Source: Brevibacillus reuszeri
Lineage (GTDB): Bacteria; Bacillota; Bacilli; Brevibacillales; Brevibacillaceae
DNA length: 64,000 nucleotides
NCBI RefSeq assembly: GCF_002897295.1
Contig: NZ_BEXF01000002.1
Span: forward strand, 372,001 to 436,000
Direction: 5' to 3'
How positions within the stretch are numbered: the first letter of the stretch is position 1; the number at the start of each line of letters is the position of its first letter. Below, in pieces: positions 17,644-25,458 of the stretch. The notes under the pieces are model-generated. The model made no database searches. It was not told the origin of the DNA and was given only the letters and a program-made list of their open reading frames with translations. The translations under genes and the position numbers were made by a program.

Positions 17644-19185
17644 TTATTTTTTTACTGCCTCTCGCAAAATCAGTCGTTCTGTATTGGAGCCGTAGACACC
17701 CTCTACATTTTTGCGCACACCGATGAATTGGTTCATTTCCACCAGGAAAATCCACGGTGCTTCTTCTTTAATAATTTGCAGAGCCTCAGCATAGATTTTT
17801 TTGCGTTCTTCCTCATTCGTTGTTTTCATGCCTTTGTCCAGTAATGTGTCCAATTCAGCATTTGCGAACAACGTTCTGTTATTGGTTCCGTCTGAGGAGA
17901 AGTTCGGGCGCAGTCCCCAATCTGCATCGTTCGTTGGAACCGCCCAGCTCAACAAAAACAGATCATAACCCGATTTAGGATCGTCGATGGCATCCTGGTA
18001 CGCGCCCCATTCCCATTTACGGAACTCCACTTGAAAACCAACTGCTTGCAGGTTCGCTTGGACAAACTCGGAAAGCTGGCGATCCATTAAATAGCGACCT
18101 TCTGGCGTCCATAGCTTGATTGGCGTTCCCGGCTTGACTCCAGCTTCGGCGAGCAACTGCTTCGCTTTTTCCGGATTGTACTCATACGTCCCTGCCGGCG
18201 AGAAGCCCCAGGTTAATTCGGAAATCGCAGCCTGTGTCGGCTTGGCATTTCCCATCATGATTTTCTTTACAATCGTTTCCTTGTCCACCGCGTAGTTCAG
18301 TGCTTGGCGTACTTTTACATTGTCGAACGGAGCTTTTTGTGTATTCATCCCCATGTACAGATTGCGATTGCTCGGGTACATGTTGACGGCTACCTGATCG
18401 CTGTTTTTCAAGCGTTCAATATCTGTTGCAGGCACTGGGAGAATCACATCAGCCTCACCCGTTTCCAGCATGAGTGTACGGGCAGCGTTCTCCACAACAG
18501 GCTTGATTGTAATCGATTTCAATTTTGGCTTTTCGCCCCAATAATCCGGGTTGGCTTCTAGAACCAGCTTTTCACCGGAAATCCACTCTTTGAATTTGTA
18601 AGGACCTGACCCGACAGGGGCCTTGCTGACTCCTTTTCCTTTATCCGCCACATTCTTCGGACTGTGAATCCCGCCATTTGGATGAGCTAGCGTCGCGAGA
18701 ATCGGGGCATACGGGAACTTCAGATGAAACGTTACTTTATACTCGCTGTCCATGGACACGTTCTCGATGAAATCCGCGAAAAGAGAGCGTCTTTTCAGTT
18801 TGTTGTTCTTATCTAAAATCCGATCGAAGCTCGCTTTGACAGCCTCTGCATTTACCGGGGTTCCGTCTTGGAACTTGGCTCCCTCGATCAGCGTAAACGT
18901 CCATGCTTTGCCGTCTTCGGATGAACTCCATTCCTTTGCAAGCTCAGGAATGATTTTCATATCCTTGTCGAAGGTAACTAGCTTATCGTAAATCAGTTCA
19001 GTAGCATGCAGCGAAATACCGTCAGATGCATCCTGCGGGTCCAAGCTAATCGGCTCAGATCCTAGAGCTACCACTAAATCCTTGGGTCCGTCCGCAGCAT
19101 TTTCCTCTCCCCCAGATGCGTTGTTCCCACAAGCAGAAAGAACAACCATGAGTGAAGCGAGCATGAATGAAATCAGTTTTTTCAA
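17644..19185 (-). CDS. Peptide-binding lipoprotein (family 5 solute-binding protein)
   Basis: 513 residues from TTG 19185, which has GGGGGAG 6 bp upstream; an extension to 19269 has no ribosome binding site and overlaps the upstream gene. The signal peptide ends in LSAC with Cys19 lipidated. The mature part is an SBP_bac_5 domain (TFTLIEGAKFQDGTPVNAEAV, KVRQALNYAVDKE). It binds peptides or similar ligands outside the membrane. Second gene of the operon, 25 bp after the M20 peptidase gene. Confidence 0.93.
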   Translation of the reverse strand: MKKLISFMLASLMVVLSACGNNASGGEENAADGPKDLVVALGSEPISLDPQDASDGISLHATELIYDKLVTFDKDMKIIPELAKEWSSSEDGKAWTFTLIEGAKFQDGTPVNAEAVKASFDRILDKNNKLKRRSLFADFIENVSMDSEYKVTFHLKFPYAPILATLAHPNGGIHSPKNVADKGKGVSKAPVGSGPYKFKEWISGEKLVLEANPDYWGEKPKLKSITIKPVVENAARTLMLETGEADVILPVPATDIERLKNSDQVAVNMYPSNRNLYMGMNTQKAPFDNVKVRQALNYAVDKETIVKKIMMGNAKPTQAAISELTWGFSPAGTYEYNPEKAKQLLAEAGVKPGTPIKLWTPEGRYLMDRQLSEFVQANLQAVGFQVEFRKWEWGAYQDAIDDPKSGYDLFLLSWAVPTNDADWGLRPNFSSDGTNNRTLFANAELDTLLDKGMKTTNEEERKKIYAEALQIIKEEAPWIFLVEMNQFIGVRKNVEGVYGSNTERLILREAVKK

Positions 19186-19210
19186 ACAAATCTCCCCCTG
19201 TTTTATTTCT

Positions 19211-20392
19211 CTAAGGCAACCTGCTGCCTTTTGCCACCAAAAACTCTTTTTGAATCTCCTTGAGTACATCTGGCTGGGTGATCAGATCATAGCTGGTACC
19301 AGCAATCGCTTTTGCTGCTGCAATAATTGCTGCATGTCCATCTTCGCTATTTCCTGCCTCGACCCAAGCTCGTGTATGATTCGAGACGCCAAACGGGACA
19401 AAAGAAACGCGCAGGCATGCCCCCGGAACGCGATGGGTAACTGTGCTGAAATCAGTTGAGCCTGTGCTTTGACGCGGCGGTGTAATTTCTCTGGCACCAG
19501 CCTGACGGGCATTGTCCAGCAGCAAATCATTCAAACGCTGTACATTGAGCTTGTTGTCCAATGCTTTTCCTTCGTGAATAGTCAGCTTCGCTCCGACTGC
19601 CAGCGCTGCTCCCCGGGCAACGTTATACACCCGCTCCACAACGGTATCCAGATAGGCGCGGTCCGCGGCCCTGATGAGAAATTTCGCTTCAGCACGCTCT
19701 GGAACAATGTTAGGAGCCGTTCCGCCATCGGTAATTATACCATGTATTTTTACATCAGCCCGAACGTGCTCCCGCAAGTATTCAATACCATTAAAAGTAA
19801 GAAGCACTGCATCCAAGGCGCTTATTCCTTGCTCCGGTGCAACCGCAGCGTGGGAAGCCTTTCCTTCAAAAACAAACTCTACAGAGTTGATCGCTAGCGA
19901 CTTTCCATCTACGGTGGTCCGATCTCCGCCATGCATCATTAAGGCAACATCGAGGCAGTCAAACAAGCCAGCTTCCGCCATCGGAACTTTTCCACTCGTC
20001 GTTTCTTCCGCTGGGGTTCCGTATACGATAATCGTAGCAGGCAAGTCGCCCAGATTGTTGCGCAGCGCGATTGCCGCGCCCGTAATAGATGAAGCCTGAA
20101 GATTATGCCCGCATGCATGGCCTAGCCCTTCCAAGGCATCGTATTCACATAAGAGACCTATCACAGGACCACCTTGTTTATTTTGATACGTAGCCGTAAA
20201 AGCTGTCGGCAAGCCAGCTACTCCTTTTTCAACTTGAAATCCGTGGTTCGTCAGCGTACTCGTTAGCAGCTCAACTGCCTTGAACTCTTGATGCCCCAGC
20301 TCGGGATTGTCGTGAATATAATCATTCACCTGAATAATCAGGTCCCGTAATTCCTCGACTGTGCTGTAAATGTTCGCTTTCGTTTGAATCAC
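19211..20392 (-). CDS. M20 family metallopeptidase / amidohydrolase
   Basis: 393 residues, first gene of the peptide-import operon. GTG start with GGAGG 6 bp upstream. Metal and catalytic landmarks: CEYDAL, GHACGHNLQ, GTPAEE and a final-domain STDFSTVTH histidine pair. It resembles the Acy1L2/AbgB branch (dipeptidases and aminoacyl-amide hydrolases) rather than di-aminopimelate desuccinylase. No signal peptide, so it is cytoplasmic. Its position suggests it cleaves the compound the importer brings in. Substrate unknown. Confidence 0.88.
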   Translation of the reverse strand: MIQTKANIYSTVEELRDLIIQVNDYIHDNPELGHQEFKAVELLTSTLTNHGFQVEKGVAGLPTAFTATYQNKQGGPVIGLLCEYDALEGLGHACGHNLQASSITGAAIALRNNLGDLPATIIVYGTPAEETTSGKVPMAEAGLFDCLDVALMMHGGDRTTVDGKSLAINSVEFVFEGKASHAAVAPEQGISALDAVLLTFNGIEYLREHVRADVKIHGIITDGGTAPNIVPERAEAKFLIRAADRAYLDTVVERVYNVARGAALAVGAKLTIHEGKALDNKLNVQRLNDLLLDNARQAGAREITPPRQSTGSTDFSTVTHRVPGACLRVSFVPFGVSNHTRAWVEAGNSEDGHAAIIAAAKAIAGTSYDLITQPDVLKEIQKEFLVAKGSRLP

Positions 20393-20606
20393 AATGTACC
20401 TCCATCCATTTCACTGATCATAAGCCGTGACAACGTTTTCAAATTCACTTGTGGTTGGCTTCATCATGCCCCACAACTTTGGCGCCATCACTTCAGCTCG
20501 TTTTTCTTTGCGCTATATTCAAACTACTACGCTTTCTTAGGCACAGTAAAATAGAACGGCTTTATGGGGGGCTTCGAAAAATTCTATGATTCATACCGTT
20601 AAACAC

Positions 20607-20638
20607 AAAAAAACCAGTCAGACAGGCTCGTCGACTGG
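20607..20638 (-). terminator. Terminator of the NAD(P)H oxidoreductase gene
   Basis: Minus-strand stem CCAGTC / GACTGG with a 13-nt loop, followed by seven T. Confidence 0.85.
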
Positions 20639-20652
20639 GTTCACTAGCACAT

Positions 20653-21240
20653 TTAACTGGCGAGTGTTTTGAAATAACGATAGACTTTTTCAAGCTTTTC
20701 CGCTTGCTTTCCGTTTGGACTCTCCATATTTCCAAACTCGAAAAACTTCACTTTTTTCATCCCTACGTATTGAAATACGGCTCTTTTCATCAGTATTTTG
20801 TGCGCGTTATTCAAGAAAAACAAAGGATAATGCGTTGGTCCCATCATGGACGAAATGCACACGACAGATTTGCCTTTTAGGAGCCCCTCTGGCAGCAGTC
20901 CGCCGTTGTCCTTATAGGCAAAATTGGCTGCAAACATTTGATCGATATACCCCATAAGCATCGCGGGAGGTCTTCCCCACCAAATCGGGTACACAAACAC
21001 AAGCTTATCCGCCCACATGATTTGGCTTCGGTATTTCTCCAGCGCAGGATCGCGGTGCATATCCCTTCTTCGTTTTTCCTCATTAAATACGAGCAGAGGA
21101 TTAAAGCCTTCTTCGTACAAATCTAATACCTGTATATCCTCGATGATCGGATTTTCTTGGCTTCCCTTGATGACCTTTTCCAAAAAGGAATAGCTTAAGC
21201 TTTTGTGATTCGGATGGGTGTAAATAACCAGCAGCTTCAC
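20653..21240 (-). CDS. NAD(P)H oxidoreductase, flavodoxin-2 fold
   Basis: 195 residues from GTG 21240 (GAGGTG 6 bp upstream; the frame continues to 21264 without a ribosome binding site). N-terminal LLVIYTHPNHKSLSYSF is the FMN-binding loop of the NQO1/YwrO/MdaB family and PIWWGRPPAMLMGYIDQMF is the next conserved block. Such enzymes reduce quinones or electrophiles with two electrons in the cytosol. It diverges from a MarR gene across palindromic operators, the classic arrangement for redox- or quinone-sensing MarR repressors. Confidence 0.9.
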   Translation of the reverse strand: MKLLVIYTHPNHKSLSYSFLEKVIKGSQENPIIEDIQVLDLYEEGFNPLLVFNEEKRRRDMHRDPALEKYRSQIMWADKLVFVYPIWWGRPPAMLMGYIDQMFAANFAYKDNGGLLPEGLLKGKSVVCISSMMGPTHYPLFFLNNAHKILMKRAVFQYVGMKKVKFFEFGNMESPNGKQAEKLEKVYRYFKTLAS

Positions 21241-21256
21241 GATGCGCACCTCTTTA

Positions 21257-21325
21257 TTTATCATTTGATAACTAAATCATACCATCTTGTTTTTTAGTTA
21301 TCAAATGATAATTGTTATTTGATAA
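21257..21325. promoter_or_regulatory. Palindromic operators between oxidoreductase and MarR gene
   Basis: TTATCATTTGATAA (21258-21271) and TTATCAAATGATAA (21298-21311) are palindromes; together the flanks make a perfect 19-bp inverted repeat (TTATCATTTGATAACTAAA and its complement). A third related half, TTATTTGATAA, lies at 21315-21325. These are likely binding sites of the adjacent MarR protein, controlling both divergent genes. Confidence 0.75.
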
Positions 21326-21360
21326 TTTGTTTGTTATCTTGGCAGTAAGAGGTGTTCAAT

Positions 21361-21789
21361 GTGGACCAAAACGATGTATTTTATAAATTTGTCGCATTCA
21401 CAGCTTCCCTGCATCGTGTTACGCACGAGTTAACCAGAGACGCGAGGCCAGACTCGATCACTCCTATGCAGTACAGCATCCTTGAGCATCTGGCGGTCAG
21501 TCAGCCTGTCACGCCTAGTCAGCTCAGCGACTGTCTGTATATTTCCATGCCCAATACGAGCCGTGAGCTAAGAAAACTAGCCGAGAAGCACCTCATCGAA
21601 AAGGTAGAAGACAGCGAAGATCGACGAAAGCATTACATCCGGCTCTCCAAAGAAGGACAGCTTATGATGGATGAGGCATTTGCAGGTATTCAGGCCAGAT
21701 TTTACAATCTGATCGAACATGCCTCCCCCGAAGATGTCGAGGAAATGAAGCGCGCACTCGACGTCCTGCAAAAGCATCTGTTCACGTAG
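21361..21789 (+). CDS. MarR-family transcriptional regulator
   Basis: 142 residues from GTG 21361, with AAGAGGTG 6 bp upstream; GTG 21352 lies within that site. The winged helix covers about residues 30-105 (SQLSDCLYISMPNTSRELRKL recognition segment and the DRRKHYIRLSKEG wing). No cysteine is obvious in the sensing positions of YodB/OhrR-type proteins, so the signal is unclear. It is likely the repressor of itself and of the divergent NAD(P)H oxidoreductase through the intergenic palindromes. Confidence 0.9.
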   Translation: MDQNDVFYKFVAFTASLHRVTHELTRDARPDSITPMQYSILEHLAVSQPVTPSQLSDCLYISMPNTSRELRKLAEKHLIEKVEDSEDRRKHYIRLSKEGQLMMDEAFAGIQARFYNLIEHASPEDVEEMKRALDVLQKHLFT

Positions 21790-21827
21790 TGTTACGCTGT
21801 TAGTTCGAGAGCGATGATCATATACGC

Positions 21828-21862
21828 AAAAAGCCACTCCAGTTAACGGAGTGGCTTTTTTT
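21828..21862. terminator. Bidirectional terminator
   Basis: Stem AAAAAGCCACTCC / GGAGTGGCTTTTT with a 7-nt loop serves the MarR gene on the plus strand and the PhnA-type gene on the minus strand. Confidence 0.9.
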
Positions 21863-21881
21863 GCCCGAATTCGCTTTAGGT

Positions 21882-22223
21882 TTATATCTTTTTCACAAAC
21901 TCTGATTTTAACTTCATTGCTCCAAAGCCATCGATTTTACAGTCTATATCATGATCCCCGTCAACCAAACGAATATTTTTTACCTTTGTTCCGATTTTTA
22001 CGACTGACGAGGTTCCCTTTACTTTTAAATCCTTGATTACCGATACCGTATCACCATCGCTCAGAATGTTTCCGTTCGCATCCTTCACGATCTTTTGATC
22101 ACTGCCAGTCTCGGTATCAGCTTGTAAACTCCACTCGTGGCCACATTCTGGGCAAACCAGCATGCTCTCTTGCTCGTACGTATACTCCGACTGACATGCT
22201 GGGCAGTTAGGCAATTTAGACAT
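21882..22223 (-). CDS. yjdM: PhnA/YjdM-family zinc-ribbon protein
   Basis: 113 residues. An N-terminal zinc ribbon with Cys7, Cys10, Cys24 and Cys27 (CPAC...CPEC) is followed by the PhnA C-terminal SH3-like domain ([24 protein letters not shown], the best conserved part). Despite the name alkylphosphonate utilisation protein, its role is not settled. Ribosome binding site GGAGG about 8 bp before the ATG. Stands alone between two terminators. Confidence 0.92.
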   Translation of the reverse strand: MSKLPNCPACQSEYTYEQESMLVCPECGHEWSLQADTETGSDQKIVKDANGNILSDGDTVSVIKDLKVKGTSSVVKIGTKVKNIRLVDGDHDIDCKIDGFGAMKLKSEFVKKI

Positions 22224-22330
22224 GATTTTATACCTCCATCCGATATTGCTAATTTTAGCATATATGATTTATTTTACAATTTTACGCTTTAGCGCTCTTC
22301 CTGTCTGTCCCTTGCCGCCCTTTCAAGCCG

Positions 22331-22377
22331 AAAACGAACCCCCCTTGTAATCGAGTACAAGTGAAAGGTTCGTTTTT
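22331..22377 (-). terminator. Terminator of the tandem esterase gene
   Basis: Minus-strand outer stem AACGAACC / GGTTCGTT with an inner pairing CTTGTACTC / GATTACAAG, followed by TTTC. Confidence 0.65.
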
Positions 22378-22395
22378 CGCAATACTAGCTACCTG

Positions 22396-23961
22396 CTATG
22401 CTTGTTTCCTCTGCAAAATAAACCGGAGCAAGCGACTGATCAGCGGGTGCACCACCGACACATGCCCTTCTCCCTCAAACAGCTCGAATACGAGAAGCAG
22501 ACCGTACCCATCGTAAGGCTGCAGCATCGTGTACAGCTGCTGTGCGTTTTCCACCATCATCTGCTTTTCCTCGGAGCCAACTGCAATCATTAATTCTGCA
22601 TCGATTTGTCCTTGTTGGAGGCGATCTTTCAGCTCGGGCAAGCGGGCAAGAAGGCTTTTGTCATTCCACCAGACAGAAGGACTTCCGGCAATATAGCTGC
22701 GAAAAGCTTCTGGTCGCGTAAAAAGCACGTGCAGCGCAAACCATCCGCCCAGGGAATGTCCAAACAATGCCTGTCTATTCCGGTCAATGGGATACTTGCG
22801 CTCGATTTCCGGCTTTAGTTCGTCCTCGATAAAGGTAAGAAACTCCTCGGCGCCACCAGTCGCAGGCCACGGCGAGCCATCTGGCCGCTCCCGCATAACA
22901 GAAGAGTCCGCCAGCTCAGTATAATCATAGAATCGTTGCTCACTCACAATCGGTTCATCCGAATCATACCCGATGCCAACGATGACTGCCGGCTCAATTC
23001 CCAGAGGATGACGCGACTGCAGCCGCATCGCTTCTGCAAGGGAATGAAATGATGCGTTGCCGTCTAACGAATAAATAACCGGATATCCCGCTGACGGAGC
23101 TGATGTCGATGGCGCGTAGACGAAGAGACGGTAGTTACGACCCGAATGTGAGGAGGTCATATCAAAATAATGTGTTCCCGGAATGAAAGGGCGATCTGGC
23201 TGCTCTTCTCCTTTTGCAAGCAGCTTCTTCCCTTCGAACAGCCATTTCAACGCATTGGGTAAGCGCTCTGCCATAAATACCGCATCATGTGTGCCGCCAT
23301 CCACAAGCTCAAAGCATAGCTGCTCTGCTGGAAACCCTTTTTGCAGCCATAAATCACGGGCCTCGAGCGTATTGCGAACCATCTGTCTCTGGGCATTGCG
23401 CTTATAAATGCCCTCACAGCTTCCAACGGACATGTACAGCCACTGCTCTTTAGCTGGCGAAGACTGCTCGCGCAAGAAGTCCAGAACTCCTTCATACCAA
23501 AAGGAAGCGGAAAGCATACCGATTTTTCCAAACGTGTCTGGACGCCAATAGCTGGCAAACATGGACACCAAGCCGCCAAATGATCCTCCGAGAATGGCCG
23601 TATTCGCCCGGTCTGTTTTGGTACGGTAAGTAGCATCGATATGAGGCTTAATGACGTCCGCTACACAATCGACGTAAATCCGTCCTCTTCCGCCAAAGGG
23701 TGGCTTGCTTGTGAGCAGCGGGGCAGCAGGCCATGGCGTATATTCGTCGTTTCGGTTATGGGGCTCAATACCGACGAGAACCAGCTCCGGGATTTGACCT
23801 TCGCGAAACAGCATTTCGATCTGGTTAATATTGTGGTCAAACTGCTCGCCCCCGTCCTGTACATAAGCTACAGGGAACCGGACGTCCGATTCATGATAAG
23901 ACGGCGGTAAATAAACGATCAGCTTCCATCCAGCCAGCTCAATCGATTGGTATCGGTTCAT
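22396..23961 (-). CDS. Tandem two-domain esterase, siderophore (BesA/IroE-like)
   Basis: 521 residues, twice the usual length of one esterase. The first alpha/beta-hydrolase domain (about 1-245) has nucleophile Ser127 in GGSFGG and His225 in GGTHDA; the second (about 260-520) has Ser403 in GHSLGG and His500 in GEGH. Each has the pattern of the Fes/IroE/BesA esterases that open tri-catecholate siderophores in the cytosol to release iron. Both catalytic sets look intact. No signal peptide. A Fur-type palindrome lies about 90 bp upstream. No siderophore uptake gene is adjacent, so the siderophore is unknown; a general carbohydrate or enterochelin-like esterase role is the alternative. Confidence 0.85.
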   Translation of the reverse strand: MNRYQSIELAGWKLIVYLPPSYHESDVRFPVAYVQDGGEQFDHNINQIEMLFREGQIPELVLVGIEPHNRNDEYTPWPAAPLLTSKPPFGGRGRIYVDCVADVIKPHIDATYRTKTDRANTAILGGSFGGLVSMFASYWRPDTFGKIGMLSASFWYEGVLDFLREQSSPAKEQWLYMSVGSCEGIYKRNAQRQMVRNTLEARDLWLQKGFPAEQLCFELVDGGTHDAVFMAERLPNALKWLFEGKKLLAKGEEQPDRPFIPGTHYFDMTSSHSGRNYRLFVYAPSTSAPSAGYPVIYSLDGNASFHSLAEAMRLQSRHPLGIEPAVIVGIGYDSDEPIVSEQRFYDYTELADSSVMRERPDGSPWPATGGAEEFLTFIEDELKPEIERKYPIDRNRQALFGHSLGGWFALHVLFTRPEAFRSYIAGSPSVWWNDKSLLARLPELKDRLQQGQIDAELMIAVGSEEKQMMVENAQQLYTMLQPYDGYGLLLVFELFEGEGHVSVVHPLISRLLRFILQRKQA

Positions 23962-24050
23962 ATGCTCTCTCCTTTTTCACGGTGGGTTTCTCTATGTACA
24001 GATCCATTCGCCTCGTTTTTCATCGAATCGATTCCCCCCTCCCTTTTATT

Positions 24051-24065
24051 TGATAACGGTTATCA
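24051..24065. promoter_or_regulatory. Fur box upstream of the tandem esterase
   Basis: TGATAACGGTTATCA is a perfect 7-1-7 palindrome with two differences from the Bacillus consensus, and a further overlapping half (TTATCATTATCAATAA) extends it to the right. It lies between the esterase start and the terminator of the MBL-fold gene. Confidence 0.8.
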
Positions 24066-24151
24066 TTATCAATAACAAGTATAACAAAACCTGTTTGCCT
24101 TCGATAGCTATCCTGTCTCCTTTTTTCCATACACTATGAATGGAGCCATAT

Positions 24152-24181
24152 AAAAAGAAAGCTGCCAGTGGCAGCTTTCTT
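24152..24181 (-). terminator. Terminator of the ABC/MBL operon
   Basis: Minus-strand stem AAGAAAGCTGCC / GGCAGCTTTCTT with a 3-nt loop followed by TTTA. It overlaps the last codon of the MBL-fold gene. Confidence 0.85.
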
Positions 24182-25454
24182 AGTCAATCACAATCCGATC
24201 ACCTGGCATGCAGGCAAGAATATTTTTATAGCCCTGAGCAACGAGCTTTGCTTGCAATCGATCTGTCTTCTCTTTTGGCGAATGTACGAGTAGCGTCGTC
24301 TTTGGCTTTAGCTGATCGAGCATCCTTGTTACTTCCGGGAGTCCTTGATGAATTTTGTACCGGTGGCGAATTACTTGCACACCGGGCTCCTCCTCTGCTA
24401 ACAAGCGAGCAGCGCAAGTCCCTGGATAGACGTGACCTGTCAAAATGATCGCATTGTCTGGATTACTCTGAAAAGCTTCCAGCAAATTGGCTGCGTCTTT
24501 CGATTGCAGCATCGGGTCAGCCGTCAGGAAAATCGTCTTGTCTGAACGAACACTTTTTTGCCTGATTTGCTCCTGGCTCAGCACCTGTACACGGCTGCTC
24601 CACATCTCTTTGTATGGCACTACCAACCATGATTTTAGCCAAAGCTCTTCTCTGAACAAGGCTTGGAATCCTTGCTCCAATCGCTCATCACAGATGATTT
24701 GTGTATCGGGGAATGCCTCGGCCACTATTTCGATCAATTCATGCCCTCTGCCAAACCTCGGCACTGGCAACCATACATGTCCGCCCCGCTCTAGCACTCG
24801 CTTGCATGTGGCAATGAACTCTTTTATCAGCTGCTCCTGCTCTGTTTCGTCATCAGCGTAGGCTGCATCCAAGATCGCAAATGGAAGGTCGTGCACATAC
24901 TCTGGACTGGGTAAATCCGAAATAAGCAGCTTGGAATCCGGACTGTAGTCGCCTGAGTAAAAAAGCGTTTTACCGTCGTTTTTGAGCAAAAGCCAAATCG
25001 AACCTGCCAAATGTCCGCTGGGACCCCAGCACGCCTCAAGCCCTGGCTCAATCGTAAACCATTGTCCAGGCGCTGCCATGTCCTCTACAAACCGGTAACG
25101 CACTTGCTCTATATGTTCCTTTGTATAAAGCAGCTCGTACCCGGCATCCTGCACAAATTTTTGCCAGCTAGCAAAATAGTTGTCGAGCTGCTGTGCAGTG
25201 GAGCGCGTCGTCCAAACTACCCCTGTATACCCATCACGATACAGTAGCGGTATCGCCATGGAGTGATCTTCATGCGCATGAGACAAAAAAACGCAGCTCA
25301 GCTCGCCAGCCTTGGCAGCATCCAGCAGAGGATACATCTCTTCTTGTCCCTTTTTCACACCACAATCCAGCAGTACAGCTAGCTGTTCAAACTGGACGTA
25401 GTAACATGAGCGGCCATGCTCACCTGCACCGCCCCAAACCTCAACCTGAAACAT
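24180..25454 (-). CDS. Metallo-beta-lactamase-fold hydrolase, RNase J/beta-CASP-like
   Basis: 424 residues, cytoplasmic. The metal motif HxHxDH is SHAHEDH at 58-64, with further ligands in GPSGHLAGS and YSGDYSPD; the C-terminal half (ILTGHVYPGTCAARLL, TTLLVHSPKEKT) resembles the beta-CASP arrangement of CPSF/RNase J relatives. Last gene of an ABC operon, starting 4 bp after the permease stop, so co-expression with the importer is almost certain. This is unlike the free-standing nucleases of the family and suggests processing of the imported compound or its product, comparable in idea to PhnP in phosphonate operons. Actual substrate unknown. Confidence 0.82.
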   Translation of the reverse strand: MFQVEVWGGAGEHGRSCYYVQFEQLAVLLDCGVKKGQEEMYPLLDAAKAGELSCVFLSHAHEDHSMAIPLLYRDGYTGVVWTTRSTAQQLDNYFASWQKFVQDAGYELLYTKEHIEQVRYRFVEDMAAPGQWFTIEPGLEACWGPSGHLAGSIWLLLKNDGKTLFYSGDYSPDSKLLISDLPSPEYVHDLPFAILDAAYADDETEQEQLIKEFIATCKRVLERGGHVWLPVPRFGRGHELIEIVAEAFPDTQIICDERLEQGFQALFREELWLKSWLVVPYKEMWSSRVQVLSQEQIRQKSVRSDKTIFLTADPMLQSKDAANLLEAFQSNPDNAIILTGHVYPGTCAARLLAEEEPGVQVIRHRYKIHQGLPEVTRMLDQLKPKTTLLVHSPKEKTDRLQAKLVAQGYKNILACMPGDRIVID

Positions 25455-25458
25455 TACA

